DNA from: PNAI01 sp035501735
Lineage (GTDB): Bacteria; Pseudomonadota; Alphaproteobacteria; Rhizobiales; Xanthobacteraceae
Reading direction: 5' to 3'
NCBI GenBank assembly: GCA_035501735.1
Contig: DATJVR010000074.1
Location: 29,207 to 93,206, forward strand
DNA length: 64,000 bases
A program made the position numbers and the translations under genes. Every line of letters begins with the position of its first letter. The stretch's first letter is position 1. The notes below the pieces were generated by a model. It made no database searches and had not been told where the DNA came from. It saw only the letters and a program-made list of their open reading frames with translations. This document shows positions 37,762-46,628 of this stretch, piece by piece.

Positions 37762-38715
37762 ATGTCAGACACCGCGATCAAGCTCACCCCCTTCGTGCGT
37801 CAGGAATACGAACGCGACGTGCACGTGCCGGCGTCGATCGCCGAGGTTGAGCGCGAACTGCCGTTCGCCGAGCGACTGTGGAACGCGCCCTGGGCGCGTC
37901 GTGCGCTCATTCTCATTCTGCTTGCGCTCATCTGGGAGAGCTATGCGCGCTGCCCCAACGTGATCAGCGACCTCGTGGCCATGGCGTGGCACGGCAATTT
38001 CACCGGCTTCCCCGCCTGCAGTGCCAATCCGCTGCTGTTCCCGACCTTCACCGACACCATGACGTCCTGGTGGGATGGCATCGTGTCCGGCGTGATCCCG
38101 GCGCGGCTCGCGGTGACATTGCGCATGCTGGTGATGGGTTATGCGCTTGGTCTGTCGCTGGCGGCGATATTTGTGACGTTTGCGGTCTCCACACGCTTCG
38201 GTACCGACCTGCTGTCGACGCTCACCTCCATGTTCAATCCCTTGCCGGCGATCGCGCTGCTGCCGCTCGCGCTGCTTTGGTTCGGTCTCGGCGCGCCGTC
38301 GATCGTATTCGTCATCGTCAATTCGGTGCTCTGGGCCGTGGCGCTCAATACCCATGCCGGCTGCACCGCCGTGTCGGAAACATTGCGCATGGCGGGCCAG
38401 ACCTTTGGCCTGAAAGGTTTCCGCTACGTGGTCAAGATTCTCATGCCGGCCGCGTTCCCCGCCATCCTCTCCGGCCTCAAGATCGGCTGGGCCTTCGCGT
38501 GGCGCACGCTGATCGCCGCCGAACTCGTGTTCGGCGTGTCGTCGGGATCGGGCGGTCTCGGCTGGTTCATCTTCGAGAACCGCAACACGCTCGACACCGC
38601 CAATGTCTTCGCCGGCCTGCTGACGGTGATGGCGGTTGGGCTCTTGGTTGAAGGCGTGATCTTCCGTACCATCGAGGCGAAGACCATCCGCCGCTGGGGC
38701 ATGCAGCACGGCTAG
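37762..38715 (+). CDS. ABC transporter permease, SsuC/TauC type
   Basis: A 317-residue inner-membrane permease starting MSDTAIKLTPFVRQEYERDV. Six or so hydrophobic segments are present, including RALILILLALIWESYA and YALGLSLAAIFVTFAVS. The EAA coupling loop is in SETLRMAGQTFGLKGFRYVV followed by KILMPAAFPAILSGLKIG. A periplasmic insertion of about 50 residues (CPNVISDLVAMAWHGNFTGF) between TM1 and TM2 is longer than usual. It pairs with the ATPase encoded upstream, and both probably belong to the operon starting with the FAH-family gene. Confidence 0.9.
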   Translation: MSDTAIKLTPFVRQEYERDVHVPASIAEVERELPFAERLWNAPWARRALILILLALIWESYARCPNVISDLVAMAWHGNFTGFPACSANPLLFPTFTDTMTSWWDGIVSGVIPARLAVTLRMLVMGYALGLSLAAIFVTFAVSTRFGTDLLSTLTSMFNPLPAIALLPLALLWFGLGAPSIVFVIVNSVLWAVALNTHAGCTAVSETLRMAGQTFGLKGFRYVVKILMPAAFPAILSGLKIGWAFAWRTLIAAELVFGVSSGSGGLGWFIFENRNTLDTANVFAGLLTVMAVGLLVEGVIFRTIEAKTIRRWGMQHG

Positions 38716-38743
38716 CACGACGAAACATCCGGGAGAGAAAGAA

Positions 38744-39717
38744 ATGACATATCGGCGCGGCTTCATCGCGATCGCGGCCCTTGCGCTCAGCTTGAGCCAG
38801 ATGCCGGTTGCCTCGGCAGAGGACTGGCCGACCAAGCCGGTCCATATCCTGGTCGGTTTCGGAGCCGGCGGCGGCACCGACGTCGCCACGCGCGTCGTCG
38901 CGAACGCGCTGTCCAAGGCGCTTGGCCAGCAATTCTTCGTCGAGAACCGGGTCGGCGCGGGCGGCACGATGCGGGCGGTGTCGTCGCCAAATCGCCGAAC
39001 GACGGCTACACCATGCTCTCGATCAGCATGGCGCACGCCGTTTCGACCGTCATGGTGAAGAACGTGCCCTACGATCCGGTGAAAGACTTTGCTCCGGTCG
39101 GAATTTTCACCAATTCCGCCTTCGTGGTGGCGGTTCCGAAAAATTCTCCGGCGACCGATCTGAAGAGCCTGATCGAGTACATCAACAAGCAGCCCGGCAA
39201 GCTGAACTATTCCACGGTCGGGCTTGGTTCGACGCAGCACCTGATCGCCGAAGACCTGCGGCAGCGCGCGAACTTGAACGCCCAGCAGGTCTCTTATCGC
39301 ACCACCGGCGATGTGGTCAGCGCGCTGCTGCGGGGCGATGCGGCCTTTGCGGTCGAGCTTTATCACGCCATCCGCGGTCAAGTTGATGCGGGTGAACTCA
39401 GGCTGGTCGCGGTCGTGACCCCCAAGCGCTGGCCGGCAATTCCCAATGTGCCCACGGCGGAGGAGAGCGGCTTTGCCGGTCTCGGCTACGGCGGTTGGTA
39501 CGGACTCATGTTCCCGGCCGGCACGCCGCAGCCGATCGTCGACAAGATGCACAAGACGCTTGAGACGATTTTGACCGACCCGGAAATCAAGTCGCAACTC
39601 GAGAAAGTCGGCGCCAGTCCCAATCTGTCGTCGCCGGCGGAGCTCAACCAAGTCATCGAGGCCAACATCGCCACCTTCAAGCAGGTGGCTCAGAAGGCCG
39701 GCCTGCAGGCGCAGTAG
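38744..39717 (+). pseudogene. Bug-family (TTT) solute-binding protein, frameshifted
   Basis: The first frame encodes a signal peptide and the N-terminal lobe (MTYRRGFIAIAALALSLSQM; KPVHILVGFGAGGGTDVATR; VENRVGAGGT). From 38971 the match continues one frame over (AGGVVAKSPNDGYTMLSISM ... KNVPYDPVKDFAPVGIF ... GTPQPIVDKMHKTLETIL). One missing base between 38970 and 38971 explains it: ACGAT(C)GCGGGC would restore GGTIAGGVVAKSPNDGYT and a normal 324-residue protein. It is either a true disruption or a sequencing error. Bug receptors normally serve tripartite tricarboxylate transporters; here the gene follows an ABC permease instead. Confidence 0.88.
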
Positions 39718-39867
39718 TCGCGCCCCGCACGCGCGCCGAATTTTGCACCGCATCGCCGTGTGCCGCCTCTCGCTTTTGCCGCGGCGCCCGTGCTATGGAC
39801 GGGCCACGCGGACCAATCCATTCCCAACCGACAATCACCCGGACAACGGGCAGCAACGAGGAACTGT

Positions 39868-40428
39868 ATGGCTGACACTTTGAACGTGCTTGCGATTTGC
39901 GGCAGCCTGCGCAAGGGCTCCTACAATCGGATGCTGATGAATGCCTCCATCGGCCTCGCTCCGGCAGGCATGACCATCAAGGAAGGGCCGTCCTTCGGCA
40001 GTTTTCCGATCTACAATTTCGACGACCAGCAGGCGACCGGCTTCCCGAAAGCGGTGGACGCGCTCAATGATGCGGTGAAGGCGGCCGACGGCGTGCTGTT
40101 CGTCTCGGCCGAATACAACTGGTCGATCCCCGGTGGATTGAAGAACGCCATCGATTGGCTCTCGCGCTACAAAGATGTGACGATGAAAAACAAGCCTTGC
40201 TGCATCCAATCCGCCGCGCCCGGCCTGCTCGGCGGCGCGCGCATGCAGTATCACTTGCGCATGGCGCTGCAGTCGATCGATGCCCAGTTGTTCGGCAAGC
40301 CGGAAGTCATCGTGAACATGGCGGCCTCGAAATTCGCCGACGGCGCGCTGAAGGATCAGGCCGCGCTCGATCTCATCAAGCAACAACTCGCGGGCTTCGC
40401 CGAGTTCATCATGCGCGTGCGGAAATAG
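39868..40428 (+). CDS. NADPH-dependent FMN reductase family protein
   Basis: A 186-residue flavodoxin-like reductase starting MADTLNVLAICGSLRKGSYN. The flavin phosphate loop is GSLRKGSYNRML, the isoalloxazine loop is VSAEYNWSIPGGLKNAIDWL, and GARMQYHLRMAL follows, as in the chromate/azo/FMN reductase group. These enzymes reduce FMN or quinones with NADPH and can feed FMNH2 to two-component monooxygenases; the LLM monooxygenase at 4064-5416 is a distant candidate. The next gene starts only 9 bp downstream, so the two are co-transcribed. Confidence 0.88.
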   Translation: MADTLNVLAICGSLRKGSYNRMLMNASIGLAPAGMTIKEGPSFGSFPIYNFDDQQATGFPKAVDALNDAVKAADGVLFVSAEYNWSIPGGLKNAIDWLSRYKDVTMKNKPCCIQSAAPGLLGGARMQYHLRMALQSIDAQLFGKPEVIVNMAASKFADGALKDQAALDLIKQQLAGFAEFIMRVRK

Positions 40429-40437
40429 GAGGGTGCT

Positions 40438-41304
40438 GTGATCGCGGTCATAGGTGCGACAGGAAATACCGGACGGGCCGCCGTCAAGGAACTGAAGGCG
40501 CTGGGCGAAAACCCGCTCTGCATCGTGCGCAACCCGGACAAGGCGCGCGAAGTTCTCGGCGCTGATGCCAAGACGGCGGTGGCGGAGATCACCGACAAGT
40601 CCGCATTGGGGAAGGCGCTGAAAGGCGCGGACAGCGTCTTCATGGTGACCGGCCACGGTCCGCAGGTCGCCGAGCAGCAGAACGGCGTCATCGACGCCGC
40701 CAAGGCGGCCGGCGTGAAATTCTTCGTCAAGGTGTCCGGCGGCAAGGCGGTGGTAAAGCCCGATGCGGAATCGGCGGTGTTCCGCAGCCACTTCGCGGTC
40801 GAGGACCATCTGAAGAAGAGCGGAATGCAATGGTGCATCCTGCGCCCGGGCCTGTTCATGCAGAACACCTTCACGATGGCGCCGTCGATCAAGGCCGACG
40901 GCAAGATGATTGCGCCGTTCCCGAAGGACAAGCCGATGTGCTTCATCGACGTACGCGATACCGGCGCGCTCGGCGCGCGTGTCGTGCGCGACTCCGGCAA
41001 GCACGCCGGCAAGACCTACAACTTCACAGGCGCGAGATCGAACTACGAAGAGTTCGCCAAAGTATTTTCGGAAGTGCTTGGAAAACCCGTGATCTACATC
41101 GCCGCGAGCTTGGAAGCGGCCGAGCAGGGCATGCGCTCGCGCAACATGCCGGATTGGCTGATCGCGCATCTGCTCGCGGTCGCGCGCGCCGGCGCCGCCG
41201 GCGCCTTCGCAGAGGAGATGACCGAGCCGATCCGCGAGATCGTCGGTCGCGCGCCGATCACGACCAGACAGTTTGTGCAGGACTTCAAGGCGGCGTTCGC
41301 CTAG
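40438..41304 (+). CDS. NmrA-like NAD(P)-binding protein
   Basis: A 288-residue atypical SDR beginning at GTG (MIAVIGATGNTGRAAVKELK), with the NmrA-type GATGNTG nucleotide motif. Further blocks are VFMVTGHGPQVAEQQNGVID, VKVSGGKAVVKPDAESAVF and MQWCILRPGLFMQNTF. The family includes quinone reductase-like (QorB) and redox-sensing proteins without the classical YxxxK pair. The 9-bp gap from the FMN reductase gene suggests a redox pair acting on quinones or similar electrophiles. The ribosome-binding site is AGGAGG. Confidence 0.85.
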   Translation: MIAVIGATGNTGRAAVKELKALGENPLCIVRNPDKAREVLGADAKTAVAEITDKSALGKALKGADSVFMVTGHGPQVAEQQNGVIDAAKAAGVKFFVKVSGGKAVVKPDAESAVFRSHFAVEDHLKKSGMQWCILRPGLFMQNTFTMAPSIKADGKMIAPFPKDKPMCFIDVRDTGALGARVVRDSGKHAGKTYNFTGARSNYEEFAKVFSEVLGKPVIYIAASLEAAEQGMRSRNMPDWLIAHLLAVARAGAAGAFAEEMTEPIREIVGRAPITTRQFVQDFKAAFA

Positions 41305-41314
41305 TTCGCTTTAT

Positions 41315-41338
41315 CCCTCCCCCTTTCTGGAGGAGGGA
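41315..41338. repeat. Palindromic repeat, family A (single arm, intergenic)
   Basis: CCCTCCCCCTTTCTGGAGGA keeps the CCCTCC/GGAGGG arms of family A. It lies between the stop codons of two convergent genes, where it may also act as a weak bidirectional hairpin. Confidence 0.6.
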
Positions 41339-41365
41339 TAGGGAAGGTTCGCAGCGCTTTTTTCT

Positions 41366-42247
41366 TTACGCCAGCCCGCTCGCGCGCGCCTGTTCGAGCG
41401 CCATCACCGCCCAGTCCTTGTCGCCGTCGCCATGCGCCACCGCGCCCACGAGCCGGTCGCGCCACACGTTGCCGCTCGGCAGCGGCACGCCCACCAAACC
41501 GCCCGCCACCAGCGCGAGGTCGGCGTCTTTGAGGCCGAGCACCGCCATCTGGCCGACCTTGGCATAGCTCTCGTCCACCATGATCTTGCCGTAGATTTTA
41601 TAGGCCGAGCAGTTGAACAATCCGTCGGTCATCACGTCGTAGAACACGCTCGGCGCGACGCCGTACTTGCGGGTCAGCGCAAAACCTTCGCCCATCGCCT
41701 CCATCGCGCAGCCGAGCACGAAATTGTTGGCGATCTTGATCGCGGTCGCCGACGCCGGATCGCCGCCCGCCTCGAACGCGCGCCGCGAGATCGCCTCGAA
41801 CAGCGGCTTGCACTGCACGAGCGCGCCCGGCGGCCCGCCGATCACCACGCCTGCTTGCCCTGATGCCACGACTTCGGGCCGCCCCAACATCGGCGCGGCA
41901 ACCAAGACCTGGCCGCGCTCGGCATGGGCGGCCGTGAGCTTTTTGATGATCGTGACGCCATGCGTGCCCGAGCAAATGTGGATGCCACCCTTCGGCAGCG
42001 AATCCAACAGTCCGCCTTTCTGCTCGGCTACATCCGCCAGTGCTGTATCGTCCGCGAGCATCGTGAACACCGCCGCGCCGTGTCGGCACGCCTGTTCGAT
42101 CGATGGCAAAGCCCTCGCGCCCGCCGCGACCAGATCCTTGATCTTCTGTGGCGTCCGATTGTAGGCGCCGACCTCATGCTCGGCGTCGAGCAGCCGGCGC
42201 GCCATGGCTTGGCCCATGCGGCCGAGCCCGATAAATCCGACTTTCAT
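41366..42247 (-). CDS. 3-hydroxyisobutyrate dehydrogenase-family NAD(P)-dependent oxidoreductase
   Basis: A 293-residue beta-hydroxyacid dehydrogenase. The Rossmann motif is GFIGLGRMGQAMARRLLDAE, the substrate-binding block HICSGTHGVTIIKKLTAAHA corresponds to the usual STISP region but is diverged, and the catalytic Lys lies in ATAIKIANNFVLGCAMEAMG. This is the 6-phosphogluconate dehydrogenase superfamily that oxidises short 3-hydroxy acids such as tartronate semialdehyde or 3-hydroxyisobutyrate. Substrate is unknown. It is followed upstream by a family A repeat and then by the EboE-like gene on the same strand. Confidence 0.88.
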   Translation of the reverse strand: MKVGFIGLGRMGQAMARRLLDAEHEVGAYNRTPQKIKDLVAAGARALPSIEQACRHGAAVFTMLADDTALADVAEQKGGLLDSLPKGGIHICSGTHGVTIIKKLTAAHAERGQVLVAAPMLGRPEVVASGQAGVVIGGPPGALVQCKPLFEAISRRAFEAGGDPASATAIKIANNFVLGCAMEAMGEGFALTRKYGVAPSVFYDVMTDGLFNCSAYKIYGKIMVDESYAKVGQMAVLGLKDADLALVAGGLVGVPLPSGNVWRDRLVGAVAHGDGDKDWAVMALEQARASGLA

Positions 42248-42289
42248 GATGTGCCTCTTCTAGTCATGGCGGCAAGATGACTCAGTTCA

Positions 42290-42426
42290 CCCCTCCCCCG
42301 CGAGCAAAGCGGGGAGGGGGCGGGGTGTGGGGGGGGTTCTGTTGAATCGAAAAAGTGCCCCCCACCCCGACCGCTTTCGCTCTGCTACAGCGGTCGCCCC
42401 TCCCCGCCGCTTCGCGGGGGGAGGGG
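42290..42426. repeat. Nested palindromic repeat, family A (intergenic full copy)
   Basis: The left arm CCCCTCCCCCGCGAGCAAAG with its partner CGGGGAGGGGG, and the right arm CCCCTCCCCGCCGCTTCGCG with GGGGGGAGGGG, enclose the inner pair GGGGTGTGGGGGG and CCCCCCACCCC. It stands between two minus-strand genes and preserves the full nested layout seen inside thiC. Confidence 0.85.
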
Positions 42427-42432
42427 CAATTA

Positions 42433-43629
42433 TTACTGCAGTTGGCCGCGCACCCATTCCAGCTCGCGGCAGACGTAATCGACGATGTCGCCGGTCTTCA
42501 GATTGTCCGGCAACACATCCCAGGTGTAGGTCTCGATCTCGAGTTGCCGCGACAGCGGCCGCGCTTTGTGGAATTTCAGCGCGTCCTCGATCGCAAACCG
42601 CGTGGTGCCGAATTCGCCGAGATCGTCGAGGAATACCGGCACGTGGAAGTGCGTGCGCCATTCGCGCGGGCCGGGATTGCTCTCCCAGGCCTTGAATGCA
42701 TCTTCGAGATTGAGGAAGCGCGTGAGCTTGCCGTCCTTCTTCTCGACCGTCTGGGTGAGATAGATCGTCTTGGCATAGCGCTTGAGCGTATCGACGATCT
42801 TCTGCGTCACGTTTGGAACGCGCATCGCCGCCGCTTCCTGCAGCTTGAAGATCGGAATGCCGGCGTCGAGCAGCTTCTGCAGCGAGGTCGAAATATCCTC
42901 GTACACCACCGCCTGGTGGCAGATGTCGAACACCGTGCCGATGAAACGGCGCTGCGCGCCGATCGCCTCCGAAATCGGCAGCCCGGAAAACTTCGCCAGC
43001 ATTTCGGCCGATTTCCCGGTGTAGAGGTGCTTGGTGAAATAATCGACCGTCTCGTCGGTTGTTTCGAGAAAGCAGAACGGCTCGGGCTCGAGCGCGAGCG
43101 TCACCGTGCGGCCGGTGCGTTGCTCGAGTTTCACCAGTTCGGCCGCGACCCGCATCACATGCTCGGTGTAGCTGTCGACCACCGCCTTGCTGGTGACGTT
43201 CGGCTTGAACCCGAGCGGCGCGCTCTGGATCGACGGCGAGATCGACTCCGGCACCACGTCGGCCAGGATATTCGCGACATTGATGGTGTATTGCGTACGC
43301 TCTTCGGAACGCCAGTCCGGCTCGTACACTTGTTCCTTGACGATCGTGTTCTTGAACGGCCCGTAGGGAAAGGCATTGACCGTATAGAGATACATGTTGT
43401 TGTCGGCGAGAAATTTTTTCAGCTTGTCGCGCTCGGGCTTGCTCTTGACCAGCGTCGCCGCCGAGGCGTTCGACAGCCTGAGCGACACGCCGAAGGGATC
43501 CTTCGGGCAGACGCGTTTCTGCACCTTGGGCACATAGGTCGTGAGACTCGTCCACATGTCGTCCCAGGTGTCGCCGGGATGCACGAGCGTCGAATAGGTG
43601 AGGTGGCCGAGGCCGTGACCGAGATCCAT
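42433..43629 (-). CDS. EboE-like metabolite-traffic protein (sugar isomerase-type TIM barrel)
   Basis: A 398-residue protein whose landmarks match EboE: GHLTYSTLVHPGDTWDDMW near the start, FGVSLRLSNASAATL, MYLYTVNAFPYGPFKNTIVK, VYEPDWRSEERTQYTINVAN, LALEPEPFCFLETTDETVDY and FDICHQAVVYEDISTSLQKL. The E, D/H residues in these blocks resemble the metal site of xylose-isomerase-like barrels. Ebo proteins belong to a six-gene cluster linked to prenylated or glycosylated metabolite export. None of eboA-D or eboF is in this window. A Gfo/Idh/MocA oxidoreductase is encoded 21 bp upstream, so a sugar- or cyclitol-like substrate is plausible. Confidence 0.8.
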   Translation of the reverse strand: MDLGHGLGHLTYSTLVHPGDTWDDMWTSLTTYVPKVQKRVCPKDPFGVSLRLSNASAATLVKSKPERDKLKKFLADNNMYLYTVNAFPYGPFKNTIVKEQVYEPDWRSEERTQYTINVANILADVVPESISPSIQSAPLGFKPNVTSKAVVDSYTEHVMRVAAELVKLEQRTGRTVTLALEPEPFCFLETTDETVDYFTKHLYTGKSAEMLAKFSGLPISEAIGAQRRFIGTVFDICHQAVVYEDISTSLQKLLDAGIPIFKLQEAAAMRVPNVTQKIVDTLKRYAKTIYLTQTVEKKDGKLTRFLNLEDAFKAWESNPGPREWRTHFHVPVFLDDLGEFGTTRFAIEDALKFHKARPLSRQLEIETYTWDVLPDNLKTGDIVDYVCRELEWVRGQLQ

Positions 43630-43650
43630 GATTGTTTTTCCTGCGACTGC

Positions 43651-44673
43651 TTACTGAACTTTTTCGATGGTGCCCTTCGCCGCCGAGCGGATGAGCGCTT
43701 CGCTCACCGACGCGCCGTGAATGATCTGATCATCCGGAATGGGAAACGGCGGCCCGCCCTCGGCCGCGCGTGCGAACGCCTCGAAAGTGGCGCGGAGGAG
43801 GTCGATCCTTTCGGCTTCCCACACTTCCGCTGGTCCTTTGACCGGCTGGAATTTGCACATGCCGAACTGGCGCATGCGCCGCTCTTCCGAGGATGCGCCG
43901 GTGACGTGAGTGACGCCCTCGAGCCGCAGCCAGCCCTTGGAGCCGAAGACCTGAAAGCTGAATCCGGGACCCGTCGTGGTCATGGTGCCGAGGTAACCTG
44001 ACATGCCCGCTTTCATGCGAAACAACATGGACGCGGTGTCGTCGGCGCCGCTCTGCGCCGCGCGCGCAAAACTTTGGCAATAGACATGATCGATCTCGCC
44101 GAGGAGATAGATCATTAAGTCGATCGCATGCACGCCCATAGGCGCGAGTCCGCCCAAAGGCGCCTCGTCTCTCTTCGAGCGCCATACCGTGGCCGGCAGG
44201 AACAGCGCGTTGGGATAGGTCATGCTCGCTTCGACATGCTGGATGATGCCAAGCTCGCCTGTCTGGATGCGCTTGTGCAGCTTGATGATTTCCGGATGGA
44301 AGCGCCGATTGTAGCCGACACCCGCCGCGCGCTTGGCCTTGCGCACCGCATCGAGCGCCGTCTCGGCTTCCTTCTTGGAGAAGGTGAACGGCTTTTCGCA
44401 ATACACGTGCTTGCCGGCCTGCGCCGCCGCGATGATCTGTTTCATGTGTCCCGAAGGCGGCGTGGCGAGCGCGACCGCGTCGATTTTCGGGTCCGCGAGC
44501 ACCGCTTCGTAACTGTCGGCCAGACGAAGCGAATGCTGCTTGGCAAACGTCTCGACGTCCGGCGACATCGTGCGCGTCTGCACGGTGGTGAATCGCATCG
44601 CGTCACTGCCTGCGAGCGATTCCACCATGGTCTTGCCCCAGGTGCCCAATCCAACGACGGCCGCGTTGATCAT
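43651..44673 (-). CDS. Gfo/Idh/MocA family oxidoreductase
   Basis: A 340-residue NAD(P)-dependent oxidoreductase starting MINAAVVGLGTWGKTMVESL. GGAG with 6-nt spacing before the ATG sets the start. The conserved EKP motif lies in HVYCEKPFTFSKKEAETALD, and the second-domain block RRFHPEIIKLHKRIQTGELG follows. The C-terminal domain carries GGLAPMGVHAIDLMIYLLGE with the catalytic Asp/His. Such enzymes oxidise hydroxyl groups of sugars, cyclitols or their derivatives. The gene lies 21 bp before the EboE-like gene on the same strand, so they form a unit. Confidence 0.9.
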   Translation of the reverse strand: MINAAVVGLGTWGKTMVESLAGSDAMRFTTVQTRTMSPDVETFAKQHSLRLADSYEAVLADPKIDAVALATPPSGHMKQIIAAAQAGKHVYCEKPFTFSKKEAETALDAVRKAKRAAGVGYNRRFHPEIIKLHKRIQTGELGIIQHVEASMTYPNALFLPATVWRSKRDEAPLGGLAPMGVHAIDLMIYLLGEIDHVYCQSFARAAQSGADDTASMLFRMKAGMSGYLGTMTTTGPGFSFQVFGSKGWLRLEGVTHVTGASSEERRMRQFGMCKFQPVKGPAEVWEAERIDLLRATFEAFARAAEGGPPFPIPDDQIIHGASVSEALIRSAAKGTIEKVQ

Positions 44674-44708
44674 CAATCACTCCACAAAGTTACCCGCACG
44701 CGGACGGA

Positions 44709-45083
44709 TCAGCGATGCGTCATCGCCACGACCACGCAGCAGATCGCCCAGAACAGGCAGTATTCATAGCCGCCGATGTTCCACAGCCATTTCCCGCCCG
44801 TGACCCTGTAGACCGCACCGGCCGCGACGCAAAGATGGACCGCCGCGATCAGCGCGACAAACGGGGTATAGATGCCGAAGATCAGCCCGATCGCCAGGAT
44901 CGTCTCGACGATGCAGGCCGTATACATCCACGTCGCCGGCGGTTGGAACTTAGCCGCGACAAAAAACCCCAGCGCCTCCGGCACGAAGAACTTGGCGTAG
45001 ATATGCGGGATGAAAAACGCCCCGCAAATGATGCGGAGGATCACGATTCCGTTGGTCAGGTCGAATTTATCGGCAAACGACAT
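44709..45083 (-). CDS. DoxX family membrane protein
   Basis: A 124-residue protein with four hydrophobic segments (IVILRIICGAFFIPHIYAKF; YTACIVETILAIGLIFGIYT; FVALIAAVHLCVAAGAVY; YEYCLFWAICCVVVAM). The arrangement and the GGYEYCLFWAICCVVV end fit DoxX. DoxX homologues form membrane complexes with oxidoreductases or rhodanese-like proteins in some organisms. Here it sits 36 bp upstream of the Gfo/Idh/MocA gene and on the same strand, so it probably belongs to that unit. Confidence 0.85.
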   Translation of the reverse strand: MSFADKFDLTNGIVILRIICGAFFIPHIYAKFFVPEALGFFVAAKFQPPATWMYTACIVETILAIGLIFGIYTPFVALIAAVHLCVAAGAVYRVTGGKWLWNIGGYEYCLFWAICCVVVAMTHR

Positions 45084-45155
45084 GGGGCCCCCTCATGGCC
45101 TTTGCGCACGCATTTCAATGGATCGTGTCGGACTGCGCAAGAGCACACCGCGATA

Positions 45156-45764
45156 TCACAGCTTCTTGCCCTTGAGCCAATCTGCGCCCTTGGCGTAGAG
45201 CGCCTTGACGTCGGCGTTGTCGAGACCCGGCATGGTTTTAGGAATCGTGTAGCCGATCTTGGACTGCAAATAGCCGAGGTGGCGAAAGCCGATCTCAAAG
45301 CGCTTGAGCAGCTTCTGGTCGAGCTTCAGCGTAACGGAAGGGTCGACCGGGTCGATCCTGTCCTTCTCGTAAATGCGCCGGCAGAGAACGAAGCCCCACT
45401 TGCCCTTGCGCTTTTCGAGAAAGTCATAAAGCCGGCCGTCGCAAGTGACATCGCATTCTATGCCGTCCACCATGGCGCGTTGTGAAATCGTCGACTTGGT
45501 CATCGCGATGGCGCGCGTGCCTTTGATCTCGATCGAAGAGCCGTGAAGGTAGTGATAGATGCGCACGCCCTTGTCGTATCCCTCCTTGGTGACTTTTATG
45601 AACTCGTCCACCGTGCCCGAGAACCACGTTGCGACCATTCGGCCGTCCGGGTGCCAAAGGGTTCGGAACTTGTCCCACATCAGGGCATCGCGCCACACCA
45701 CCCAGTTTTCCACCGCCTCGCGGACGAGCTGGCGGTCCAACGCTTCGCTTTTCATGGACGGCAT
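45156..45764 (-). CDS. NTF2-like/SnoaL-type protein
   Basis: A 202-residue alpha+beta barrel protein: the helical start LDRQLVREAVENWVVWRDAL is followed by FRTLWHPDGRMVATWFSGTV, VRIYHYLHGSSIEIKGTRAI and the strand WGFVLCRRIYEKDRIDPVD. These resemble SnoaL_4 or aromatic-dioxygenase beta-subunit-like folds. The C-terminal extension (LGYLQSKIGYTIPKTMPGLD) is longer than in minimal NTF2 proteins. Starts at ATG 45764 or 45755 are both possible; GGGGAGGA lies 3 or 12 nt upstream respectively. Role may be a lyase, isomerase or hydroxylase subunit; the divergent SDR gene suggests a shared pathway. Confidence 0.75.
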   Translation of the reverse strand: MPSMKSEALDRQLVREAVENWVVWRDALMWDKFRTLWHPDGRMVATWFSGTVDEFIKVTKEGYDKGVRIYHYLHGSSIEIKGTRAIAMTKSTISQRAMVDGIECDVTCDGRLYDFLEKRKGKWGFVLCRRIYEKDRIDPVDPSVTLKLDQKLLKRFEIGFRHLGYLQSKIGYTIPKTMPGLDNADVKALYAKGADWLKGKKL

Positions 45765-45851
45765 GTTCCTCCCCACGGTCCGGGCCGCGCACTGGCGCGC
45801 GGCCCCTCACTGCCCTAACGTTCGCGCGTCAATCAGCACAGTGGAGCAAAC

Positions 45852-46616
45852 ATGTCGAGATTAAAGGGCCGCACGGCGATCATCACCGGCGGGGCGGTGG
45901 GCATCGGCAAGCACTATTGCCAAGCATTGGCGGCGCAGGGGGCCGAGGTCATGGTGGCAGATATTGTGGACGGCTCGTCCGTGGCCGCGGAGCTTGCCGC
46001 CAAATACGGCAAAAACTCCATCACCAGCATGGTCTTCGACGTGAGCAGGGAAGATCAATGCAAGGCGCTGGTCGCCAAGACACTGGAGCGTTTCGGCAAG
46101 ATCGACATTCTGGTGAACAATGCCGCGCTCTATGCCCCATTGCCCACGCTCAAGGTCGAGGAAATCGACGTGGAATTGTGGGACCGCGTGATGGCGATCA
46201 ACATCCGCGGGCCGTTCCTGATGGTCAAGCACGTGGCCCCGCACATGATCGCGCGCAAATACGGCAAGATCGTCAACATCGGCTCCGGCACGGTGGCGCG
46301 CGGCATTCCGAATTTCTCGCACTATGTGACCTCGAAGGGCGCGGTCACGGCGTTCACGCGCGCCATCAGCCGCGAGCTCGGTGAGCACGGCATCTGCGTC
46401 AATACGCTCGCGCCCGGCTATACGTTGAGCGAAACCGGCTTGAAGAACGAGACCCATGTGGCGCAGTCGCGCGCATCTTCGATCCAGCGCCGGGCGCTCA
46501 AACGCGACGAATACCCCGAGGATCTGGTTGGCACGCTCGTTTACCTGTGCTCGAGCGACAGCGATTTCATGACCGGCCAGGTGCTGGCGGTCGACGGCGG
46601 TGCAAACAACACCTGA
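45852..46616 (+). CDS. SDR-family NAD(P)-dependent dehydrogenase
   Basis: A 254-residue classical short-chain dehydrogenase. The cofactor motif is TGGAVGIG (a TGxxxGIG variant), followed by NNAALYAPLPT and NIGSGTVARGIPNFSHYVTS, where Ser, Tyr and Lys of the catalytic triad fall in 'SGT...YVTSK'. The C-terminal LAPGYTLSETGL and VGTLVYLCSSDSDFMTGQVL are standard. An alcohol or dihydrodiol is the probable substrate. The gene is divergent from the NTF2-like gene (88 bp between starts), so the two may share a regulated promoter. Confidence 0.9.
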   Translation: MSRLKGRTAIITGGAVGIGKHYCQALAAQGAEVMVADIVDGSSVAAELAAKYGKNSITSMVFDVSREDQCKALVAKTLERFGKIDILVNNAALYAPLPTLKVEEIDVELWDRVMAINIRGPFLMVKHVAPHMIARKYGKIVNIGSGTVARGIPNFSHYVTSKGAVTAFTRAISRELGEHGICVNTLAPGYTLSETGLKNETHVAQSRASSIQRRALKRDEYPEDLVGTLVYLCSSDSDFMTGQVLAVDGGANNT

Positions 46617-46628
46617 CGGCGTGAATCA

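Noticed and set aside
37765..39753. A 662-codon minus-strand frame opposite the ABC permease and Bug genes
   Set aside because: Shadow of high-GC coding on the other strand; the content is Arg/Glu/His-rich low-complexity, while the plus strand matches known families.
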